A DNA stretch of 34,178 nt from the NCBI GenBank assembly GCA_003216575.1, contig QCIR01000013.1, positions 1 through 34,178 on the forward strand, read 5' to 3'. The position numbers and the translations under genes are program-made. Below, piece by piece: positions 27,965 through 34,178 of this stretch. The stretch's first letter is position 1. Each line of letters begins with the position of its first letter. The stretch comes from Prochlorococcus sp. AG-402-M23 (GTDB lineage Bacteria > Cyanobacteriota > Cyanobacteriia > PCC-6307 > Cyanobiaceae). The notes under the pieces were generated by a model. That model was not told where the DNA came from. It saw nothing but the letters and a program-made list of their open reading frames with translations, and did not search any database.

Positions 27965-29074
27965 ATGTCTGAAAATCAAGCAAGCAAAATCCAAGAAAAA
28001 AATCCTGAAAAAGAAACCTCAATAAATGAAGAATCAATCTCAAATTCAGAAAATATAGAACTTGAAGATACTTCAAATAATGAATTAAAAAATCATGATA
28101 TTCCAAAAGATATTCCAGCTGCTGACAACTCATCTAGCAGGTCTAGCAAGAGTGATCTAGAGAGTGCAGGTTTTACTCTTGATGAATTTGCTTCCTTACT
28201 AAGCAAATATGACTACAATTTCAAACCTGGTGACATAGTCAATGGGACAGTTTTTGCTCTTGAATCAAAAGGAGCAATGATTGACATTGGTGCCAAAACA
28301 GCGGCTTTTATGCCTATGCAAGAAGTATCCATAAATAGAGTCGAGGGCCTTAGTGATGTTTTACAGCCCTCAGAGATTAGAGAGTTTTTTATAATGACAG
28401 AAGAGAATGAGGATGGACAACTATCTCTATCTATTAGACGAATTGAATATCAAAGGGCCTGGGAAAGAGTTAGACAATTACAAAAAGAAGATGCCACAAT
28501 TTATTCTGAGGTATTTGCAACCAATAGAGGAGGAGCACTTGTTAGAGTTGAGGGACTTAGAGGCTTTATTCCTGGATCACACATCAGTACTAGAAAGGCC
28601 AAAGAAGAACTTGTGGCTGATTTTCTACCATTAAAATTTTTAGAAGTTGATGAAGAAAGAAATAGGCTAGTTCTAAGTCATCGCAGGGCTTTAGTTGAAA
28701 GAAAAATGAATAGGCTTGAAGTTGGAGAAGTTGTTGTTGGGGCAGTAAGAGGTATCAAACCTTATGGAGCATTTATAGACATTGGAGGAGTAAGTGGACT
28801 TCTTCACATCTCAGAGATCAGCCATGAACATATTGAAACTCCTCACTCAGTATTAAATGTCAATGATCAAATGAAGGTAATGATAATAGACCTAGACGCT
28901 GAGAGAGGAAGGATTTCCCTATCCACAAAAGCACTTGAGCCAGAACCTGGAGATATGCTGACTGATCCTCAAAAAGTTTTTGATAAGGCAGAAGAGATGG
29001 CAGCAAGATACAAACAAATGCTTCTCGAGCAAGCTGAAGAAGGAGAAGACCCTATTGCAGTAATGAATATTTGA
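27965..29074 (+). CDS. rpsA: 30S ribosomal protein S1
   Basis: A 369-residue protein with three S1 RNA-binding domains at about 86-158, 175-241 and 253-323. The last has GxKPYGAFIDIGGVSGLLHISEIS-type sequence. About 60 residues of acidic, Ser/Asn/Glu-rich, probably disordered N-terminus precede them; freshwater cyanobacterial S1 proteins are shorter, from memory roughly 310-330 residues. It delivers mRNA to the ribosome and can also regulate its own synthesis. The start is ATG at 27965 with the leader hairpin before it. The HAD phosphatase gene begins 19 bases after its stop. Confidence 0.95.
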   Translation: MSENQASKIQEKNPEKETSINEESISNSENIELEDTSNNELKNHDIPKDIPAADNSSSRSSKSDLESAGFTLDEFASLLSKYDYNFKPGDIVNGTVFALESKGAMIDIGAKTAAFMPMQEVSINRVEGLSDVLQPSEIREFFIMTEENEDGQLSLSIRRIEYQRAWERVRQLQKEDATIYSEVFATNRGGALVRVEGLRGFIPGSHISTRKAKEELVADFLPLKFLEVDEERNRLVLSHRRALVERKMNRLEVGEVVVGAVRGIKPYGAFIDIGGVSGLLHISEISHEHIETPHSVLNVNDQMKVMIIDLDAERGRISLSTKALEPEPGDMLTDPQKVFDKAEEMAARYKQMLLEQAEEGEDPIAVMNI

Positions 29075-29093
29075 TTAATTAGTTTATAAAAAA

Positions 29094-29882
29094 ATGGCAG
29101 AGCTGTTAATAAGAAATAGTTCTGCTGGTTTTATTAAGTCAATAATATTTGACAAGGATGGGACACTATCAAATAGTGAACAACACTTACTAGAATTAGC
29201 AAAAACTACAATAAAGTTTTCAAAAATTAAATTTAAAAAGTTAAGAGTAAACAATATTAAAATTTTTTTATTAGAAAATTTGCTTACATCTATTTATGGA
29301 TTAAATAAAAATTATCTTTCCGCTAATTCAAGTTTAGCAATCGCTTCTAGAGATCAAAATATTATATCTACTGCAACAATATTCGCTTTATTTGGTTTGA
29401 ATTGGTTTCAATCACTTTCAATGAGTCAAGAAGTCTTCAATGAAGCAGACATTTTTCTATCTAATAAAAAAGATTATCAACAGAATTCAAGAGTTCTAAT
29501 TCCAGGGGGATTAGAACTCTTGAATTCTTTAAAAGATAACGGAGTGTGTATCTCATTAATGACAAATGATACTCAGGCAGGAATAGAAGAATTTATTTGC
29601 AGAAATAAATTGGAAGGTATATTTGATTATTTTTGGAGTGCAGAGAATAAACCTTCAAAACCCAACCCAAAAGCAGTTATAGAACTTTGCAAAAAAATGA
29701 ACTTAAAGCCATCAGAATGTGCTCTTATTTCAGATGCAGATACTGATTTAAGAATGGCCAAAGAAGCTGATATAGCAATAGCAATAGGATTTACTGGTGG
29801 TTGGCAAAATCCCCCCACTCTTAATGAAAAACGATTTATTATCAAAAATTTAAATGAATTAAAGATTCAGAGAAACATCTAA
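29094..29882 (+). CDS. HAD-superfamily phosphatase (phosphoglycolate-phosphatase-like)
   Basis: A 262-residue HAD hydrolase. Motif I is FDKDGTLS (about 19-26, nucleophile Asp20 and acid Asp22). Motif II is LMTNDT (about 154-159), a Lys lies in K-P-S-K-P-N-P (about 187-193), and motif IV is ISDADTDLRMAKEA (about 212-225). A helical cap lies between motifs I and II. This resembles phosphoglycolate phosphatases, but the substrate cannot be read from sequence. It stands between rpsA and metK on the same strand with short gaps (19 and 24 bases), so it is likely in one transcript. Confidence 0.82.
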   Translation: MAELLIRNSSAGFIKSIIFDKDGTLSNSEQHLLELAKTTIKFSKIKFKKLRVNNIKIFLLENLLTSIYGLNKNYLSANSSLAIASRDQNIISTATIFALFGLNWFQSLSMSQEVFNEADIFLSNKKDYQQNSRVLIPGGLELLNSLKDNGVCISLMTNDTQAGIEEFICRNKLEGIFDYFWSAENKPSKPNPKAVIELCKKMNLKPSECALISDADTDLRMAKEADIAIAIGFTGGWQNPPTLNEKRFIIKNLNELKIQRNI

Positions 29883-29906
29883 AGTATTATTCAATTAAGA
29901 TTTCCA

Positions 29907-31136
29907 ATGAGTAGATACGTTTTCACCTCTGAATCGGTCACAGAAGGTCATCCTGACAAAATCTGCGATCAAATAAGTGATGCTGTTTTAGATGCACTAT
30001 TAACTGCAGATCCCTCAAGTAGGGTTGCATGTGAAGCAGTAGTAAATACTGGTTTATGTCTAATAACTGGTGAAATAACTTCCAAAGCAGAGGTTGATTT
30101 CAACAAGCTAGTAAGAGAGGTAATAAAAAACATCGGTTATGAAAGTGCAAGTGCTGGAGGATTTGATGCAAATAGTTGTGCCGTTCTAGTAGCCCTTGAC
30201 CAACAGTCCTCAGATATTGCTCAAGGTGTAGATGAAGCTGAAGATCATTCAACAGACCCTCTTGATCAAGTTGGTGCAGGAGACCAAGGAATAATGTTTG
30301 GATTTGCTTGTGATGAGACCCCTGAACTTATGCCATTGCCCATAAGTCTTGCTCATCGGTTAGCAAGAAGGCTTGCATTAGTCAGACATAAAAAATTACT
30401 TGATTACCTTTTACCTGATGGAAAAACTCAAGTAAGTGTCTCATATGAAAATGGGCTACCATCCTCCATAGATACAATACTAATTTCTACTCAGCACAAA
30501 TCTGAAGTTGCAGGAATAACTCTTGAAGAAGAAATTCAAAAAAGAATTGCAAAAGACCTATGGAAATTTGTCGTTGAGCCAGCCACAGAAGACTTACCTT
30601 TGAAACCAAAAAAGGAAACGACTCGTTATCTAGTTAATCCGACAGGTAAATTTGTTATTGGAGGTCCTCAAGGAGATGCAGGCCTAACAGGTCGGAAAAT
30701 AATTGTAGACACATATGGTGGATACGCCCGTCATGGAGGTGGTGCTTTTTCTGGAAAAGATCCTACAAAAGTTGATAGATCTGCAGCGTATGCAGCAAGA
30801 TTTGTCGCAAAAGCTTTAGTTGCAGCTAATCTGGCAAAAAAAGTTGAAGTCCAATTAAGTTATGCTATTGGTGTAGCTAAGCCAGTATCAATACTTGTTG
30901 AATCTTATGGAACAGGTATAGTTTCAGATGCGGAGTTAACTCAAATAGTTCAGGAAAATTTTGATTTGAGACCAGGTGCGATTATAAAATCATTTAATCT
31001 ACAAAAACTACCTAGTCTAAGAGGAGGACGTTTTTATAGAGATATTGCAGCATATGGTCATTTTGGAAGAACTGATATTGTTCTGCCATGGGAAGATGTA
31101 TCTCAAAAAGCAAACGAGTTAAGTTTACTTATTTAA
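29907..31136 (+). CDS. metK: S-adenosylmethionine synthetase
   Basis: A 409-residue enzyme making SAM from methionine and ATP. Motifs seen are [16 protein letters not shown] (15-30), [16 protein letters not shown] (about 122-137), the P-loop-like [17 protein letters not shown] and the [19 protein letters not shown] signature. It is full length. The start ATG lies 24 bases after the HAD gene, so there is no room for a SAM riboswitch there. An FGGY kinase gene follows after 27 bases. Confidence 0.97.
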   Translation: MSRYVFTSESVTEGHPDKICDQISDAVLDALLTADPSSRVACEAVVNTGLCLITGEITSKAEVDFNKLVREVIKNIGYESASAGGFDANSCAVLVALDQQSSDIAQGVDEAEDHSTDPLDQVGAGDQGIMFGFACDETPELMPLPISLAHRLARRLALVRHKKLLDYLLPDGKTQVSVSYENGLPSSIDTILISTQHKSEVAGITLEEEIQKRIAKDLWKFVVEPATEDLPLKPKKETTRYLVNPTGKFVIGGPQGDAGLTGRKIIVDTYGGYARHGGGAFSGKDPTKVDRSAAYAARFVAKALVAANLAKKVEVQLSYAIGVAKPVSILVESYGTGIVSDAELTQIVQENFDLRPGAIIKSFNLQKLPSLRGGRFYRDIAAYGHFGRTDIVLPWEDVSQKANELSLLI

Positions 31137-31163
31137 AATTTAAAAAATTTATTTTAAATAATA

Positions 31164-32429
31164 ATGCATAATAATCCTCTTGTACTTGGAATAGATCTTG
31201 GTACATCTGGCGTGAGAATTGCAATTATTAATACTAAAAAAGAGATCATATACACATCTTCAATTCCATATTTAAAAGGTCTTGAGATATGGGAAGACTG
31301 GATAAATTGTCTTAAAAATCTAATCCAAGAAGTTCCAACAGATCTTAAAGAAAAATTAGTTTCTTGTTCAATAGCAGGAACATCTGGAACGCTTTTAGCC
31401 TGTAATAATAATGGAGAGCCCATTGGAAAAGCTTTACCTTATTTCTTATCTTTTTCGGAATATTCACAAGAACTTAATAAGTTATTTTCAAAAGAAAATG
31501 CGGGCTCTAGCATAAGTGGAAGCGTTGTAAGGGCATTAAGACTTTTAGACTTATATGGCAATGCAATAATCTTAAGGCATCAAGCAGATTGGGTTAGTGG
31601 ATGGCTTCTAAATAATTGGGAATATGGAGAAGAAGGTAATAATATTAGAATGGGCTGGGAAATCGCAAATAATTCATGGCCAAAGAATTTTAAAAAATTA
31701 AACTGGTTAAAATGCCTTCCTAAAATAGTTCCTTCTGGTCAAATAATGGGAACTATATGTAATAAAAAAGCCAATGAGTTAAAGTTACCAAGTGATCTTA
31801 AAATAATAGCAGGAACTACAGACTCTAATGCAGGGGTTCTAGCTGCTTTCCCTACTAAAAATGATGGAGTAACAATACTTGGAAGTACAATAGTTATTAA
31901 AAAATTTGTTGATAAACCTCTTTCAGGAAATGGGATATCAAATCATAAATTATTAGGGAATTGGCTATGTGGTGGTGCATCTAATTCAGGTGCTGCAATA
32001 CTACTCGATTTTTTTAATCTTGAATATATTGAAGAGTTAAGCAAGCAAATTAATCCTTCTAAATCAACAGGAATAGATCTTATTCCACTATCACAGAAAG
32101 GAGAAAGATTCCCAATAGATGACCCAGATTTGCAACCTAGACTTGAACCAAGACCAGTAAGTGATGCTCTTTATCTTCAGGCAATTTTTGAGGGTTTAGC
32201 AAGAATTGAAGCTAAAGGATGGCGAAAGCTTGAAGAATTAGGAGTTGATTTACCTAGACAAATAATTACTATTGGAGGTGGTGCAAAAAATATTACTTGG
32301 AAAAAAATAAGAGAACGAGAAATCGGAATACCAATAAAAATTTGCAATAGACCACCAGCAGCAGGTGTGGCAAGTATTGCTTTACAGGAGTATCAAAGTA
32401 ATACTTTTCATTCTTTACAAAATCTTTAA
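31164..32429 (+). CDS. FGGY-family sugar kinase, possibly D-ribulose kinase
   Basis: A 421-residue kinase with the N-terminal ATP-binding GIDLGTSGVRIAI (about 8-20). The catalytic Asp lies in AGTTDSNAGVLAAF (about 217-230), and the C-terminal GGGAKNITWKKIRE (about 372-385) closes the second ATPase lobe. It is shorter than xylulose or glycerol kinases and like the cyanobacterial/plant group described in Synechococcus elongatus as a D-ribulose kinase; that assignment is by recall of length and motifs and is not certain. The product would feed the Calvin cycle via ribulose 5-phosphate. It follows metK closely on the same strand; the pairing has no obvious pathway meaning. Confidence 0.78.
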   Translation: MHNNPLVLGIDLGTSGVRIAIINTKKEIIYTSSIPYLKGLEIWEDWINCLKNLIQEVPTDLKEKLVSCSIAGTSGTLLACNNNGEPIGKALPYFLSFSEYSQELNKLFSKENAGSSISGSVVRALRLLDLYGNAIILRHQADWVSGWLLNNWEYGEEGNNIRMGWEIANNSWPKNFKKLNWLKCLPKIVPSGQIMGTICNKKANELKLPSDLKIIAGTTDSNAGVLAAFPTKNDGVTILGSTIVIKKFVDKPLSGNGISNHKLLGNWLCGGASNSGAAILLDFFNLEYIEELSKQINPSKSTGIDLIPLSQKGERFPIDDPDLQPRLEPRPVSDALYLQAIFEGLARIEAKGWRKLEELGVDLPRQIITIGGGAKNITWKKIREREIGIPIKICNRPPAAGVASIALQEYQSNTFHSLQNL

Positions 32430-32494
32430 TCTTAATTTATTAAAATCTTACTAAATTTTTAATTGAAAACTTAATTAACTCACTAGAAACATTC

Positions 32495-32764
32495 ATGAAT
32501 TCAGAACCAATTACTCAAGAGTCAAGTTTACGAATATGTAATCATATGAATCGAGACCACCAAGATTCAGTCATAGCATATGCGAAATATTATGGAAAAA
32601 CTAAAACTTTTAGATCAGCAAAAATGATAAGTCTTTCTCCAAAATCTATTGAGATTAAAGTTGATGACCAAATCATGGAAATAAAATTTGATCATACTCT
32701 TCAAGATTGCGCAGATGCACATAAAACATTGGTTAGGATGATTAAAGCTATTCCAAATAAATGA
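32495..32764 (+). CDS. DUF2470 protein
   Basis: An 89-residue protein of the DUF2470 family, which occurs alone or at the C-terminus of heme-utilising flavoprotein-like (HugZ) proteins. The family pattern C-x-H-M-N-x-D-H-x-D-S-V lies at about 15-26, with an H-T-x-x-D-C-A-D-A-H-x-x-L-V-x-M segment near the end. A role in binding tetrapyrrole or in redox sensing is known only for the fused forms. It lies 65 bases behind the FGGY kinase on the same strand. Confidence 0.82.
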   Translation: MNSEPITQESSLRICNHMNRDHQDSVIAYAKYYGKTKTFRSAKMISLSPKSIEIKVDDQIMEIKFDHTLQDCADAHKTLVRMIKAIPNK

Positions 32765-32898
32765 AATTCATTTTCCAAAAAACACTAGATTTTCCTGGTT
32801 TTTCAAATTGGACCTAAAAAGCTACAAAGAAAATTAAGGAGATTTCAATTTATTTTGCAATAATGGATGAACGAATTGGTAGATTAATAGAGGAACAA

Positions 32899-32974
32899 GC
32901 CGGGATAGCTCAGTTGGTAGAGCAGGCGACTGAAAATCGCCGTGTCCCCAGTTCAAATCTGGGTCCTGGCACCA
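32899..32974 (+). tRNA. tRNA-Phe (GAA)
   Basis: A 73-base cloverleaf plus encoded CCA. The acceptor is GCCGGGA/TCCTGGC with one G-T pair. The anticodon is GAA in ACTGAAAAT and the T-arm includes GTTCAAATC. CCA at 32972-32974 is part of the gene, unlike the other tRNAs here. An intrinsic terminator follows. Confidence 0.95.
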
Positions 32975-32980
32975 TTATTA

Positions 32981-33002
32981 AGCACCTTATAGGTGCTTTT
33001 TT
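32981..33002 (+). terminator. Intrinsic terminator of tRNA-Phe
   Basis: AGCACCT (32981-32987), loop TAT, AGGTGCT (32991-32997), then five T. Confidence 0.85.
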
Positions 33003-33261
33003 AATTCCCAAAACAAAATATAGTTGCGTTTTCAGGGTTTTTAGTTCATCAAGGCACAAATCGAGTATCTATAAAAACGGTATGGAAGTGGTATGGAAGT
33101 TTCCCTATCAGATTAATGAATTATTACTGCCACGATGTTCTATGAATAATCAGGTATTCATTTTAGAAATCCAGAACTGATACATCCCTGCGAAGGTGGT
33201 GGGATGTTGCTCTGCAAACTTTTCCCAGTTTTGTAAGTTTGTTTGCGTCTTGTCTTTTTAG
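33003..33261. other. Intergenic strip with a tandem 11-mer
   Basis: No gene supported. Contains GGTATGGAAGT twice in tandem (33079-33089, 33090-33100), and a hairpin CATCCC/GGGATG (33183-33206, 12-base loop). A plus frame from about 33010 to 33177 is open but unlike any family that I know. The strip separates tRNA-Phe from the minus-strand TPR gene. Remnant DNA of an integration event is possible but not shown. Confidence 0.45.
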
Positions 33262-34178
33262 TTAAATTCCGATTAATTTCACCGCAACTTGCTTTGTACA
33301 ATAAGAAACTGCCAAAACTTCATAACTTAAATTATTATTAGAGCAAAATTCATTGAGTGCTTTATATTCATCTTGCTCCCAATTTTTATTAATAATAAAT
33401 TCATCAAATATTAAAATTGTATCCTTATCTATTACAGGTTTTGAGTAATTTAAGGCACAGATAGTAGAAGAATAAAGGTCAGCATCAAAATTTATGATTG
33501 ATGCTACAGGTCTATTTTTAGAATAAAAAGTTGGAAGTGTGTCTTCAAATTTACCTGCTATAAATATTCCACCATCAATTTCCGGAATGTTCCCGTCTGC
33601 TGAATATTGACCTTTCTTCTCGTCATGCCAATCTTCTGGTAATCCTTCAAAAGTATCAAATCCAAAACCTTTTTTGAAAGTATTAATTAAATAATTAAAG
33701 GATTCACCTCGCCAAACACCAAATTCATAGAAAGGTCTATCTTTTTTGCTTTTTTTAATCATACTGTCAAATAACGACCATCTATGGAAAAATAATTCAG
33801 GTAACTTCGGTAAAGTGGAAACCCATTTAATAGAGAGGGTTGTCGGATGATCTTTATGAGTTGATTTTATGAGATTATCAAATAATGATGGATCACCTTG
33901 ATGTAATTTCAGAGCACATAGAGTGAGTTTTGCTTTTAAATGATTTTCATCTATTTTCAAGCATAGATTAATCCTTTCTTCTGCTTCCTCAATACTATTT
34001 GCTAATCCATATAAATTCCAAGCAGCACTTGCGTTATCAGGTTTAATTTCAATTGCTTTACGTAGTGATAATTCTGCTTCTTGTAATTTACCAAGACCAC
34101 TCAATATGTTTCCCAGATTTAAATGTGCTTCTGCATAATCAGGTTTAATTTCTATTGCTTTGCGGTTTGACAATTCTG
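33262..34178 (-). CDS. TPR protein with TylF-type methyltransferase domain (partial)
   Basis: The frame runs off the right edge of the window: the TTG at 34171-34173 is an inner codon, since it lies in A-E-L-S-N-R-K-A, matching the next repeat's A-E-L-S-L-R-K-A. The N-terminal part consists of TPR repeats, with AIEIKPD twice 34 residues apart. The C-terminal 180 residues form a SAM-dependent methyltransferase of the TylF/macrocin type, with YEFGVWRGES (SAM-binding), GFDTFEGLPEDW, FDADLYSS (acidic metal site) and ILIFDEF. Members methylate sugars in surface glycans or natural products. The gene lies next to tRNA-Phe in reverse orientation, and its neighbour family recurs at 1-109, suggesting surface-glycan islands at both sides. 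Confidence 0.85.
   Translation of the reverse strand, partial: ELSNRKAIEIKPDYAEAHLNLGNILSGLGKLQEAELSLRKAIEIKPDNASAAWNLYGLANSIEEAEERINLCLKIDENHLKAKLTLCALKLHQGDPSLFDNLIKSTHKDHPTTLSIKWVSTLPKLPELFFHRWSLFDSMIKKSKKDRPFYEFGVWRGESFNYLINTFKKGFGFDTFEGLPEDWHDEKKGQYSADGNIPEIDGGIFIAGKFEDTLPTFYSKNRPVASIINFDADLYSSTICALNYSKPVIDKDTILIFDEFIINKNWEQDEYKALNEFCSNNNLSYEVLAVSYCTKQVAVKLIGI

Noticed and set aside
29883-29906. SAM riboswitch before metK
   Set aside because: The gap to the previous gene is only 24 bases.
32863-33180. 105-codon plus frame
   Set aside because: It includes the whole of tRNA-Phe and its terminator; not coding.
34171-34173. TTG as start of the TPR-methyltransferase
   Set aside because: The frame continues upstream to the window edge with TPR-like residues, so the gene is cut by the window.

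Overview
The window looks like a piece of a Prochlorococcus chromosome (or a very close marine picocyanobacterium). It is AT-rich and densely packed, and carries photosystem genes (psaE, psbB, psbT, psbM), cytochrome b6f genes (petB, petD), cyanobacterial minCDE, and a single 16S-tRNA-Ile-tRNA-Ala-23S-5S operon. Small genes such as a 35-residue high-light-inducible protein and a 52-residue PsbM, plus the Yfr2-type small RNAs, point the same way. Base composition is more like a low-light or NATL-like clade than a high-light one, but I cannot fix the strain.

Layout. (1) 1-993: the tail of a TPR-type glycosyltransferase-like protein and a DXD-type sugar transferase, probably the edge of a surface-polysaccharide island. 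(2) 994-3350: a gene-poor stretch dominated by RNA. Two Yfr2-family small RNAs on the minus strand (1424-1514, 2685-2775) sit on either side of an hli gene, and each has the same 18-base element about 50 bases upstream. Next comes an NtcA-type promoter, a glutamine-riboswitch-like leader of the downstream-peptide type, and a 33-codon DUF4278 gene resembling the PII-binding regulator PirA. (3) 3358-8055: a DedA/TVP38-type membrane protein, a small membrane protein, an aldehyde dehydrogenase, a LysM protein and a predicted DNA-binding protein. (4) 8263-15228: psaE, mutM and the rRNA operon on the minus strand, with its promoter and with arms of the 16S and 23S processing stems visible. (5) 15229-22472: GH100 invertase, petB-petD, ctpA, an HD phosphohydrolase and minC-minD-minE. 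(6) 22596-25060: tRNA-Thr, then a minus-strand cluster prmC-tsaC-52-residue membrane protein, a thioesterase and psbM. (7) 25540-32764: psbB-psbT with a 52-base perfect palindrome behind it, nrdR, rpsA with a structured leader, a HAD phosphatase, metK, an FGGY sugar kinase and a DUF2470 protein. (8) 32899-34178: tRNA-Phe, a gene-free strip and a TPR-methyltransferase running off the window, possibly another island edge.

Most of the window is conserved core. The parts most worth a second look are regulatory. One is the nitrogen-control module at 3049-3295, where transcription (NtcA boxes) and RNA sensing (glutamine) appear to act on one mini-protein. Another is the Yfr2 pair with its shared upstream element. 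Others are the psbT palindrome, the rpsA leader, and a 52-residue membrane protein hidden downstream of tsaC. No transposon, CRISPR array or complete prophage was seen.
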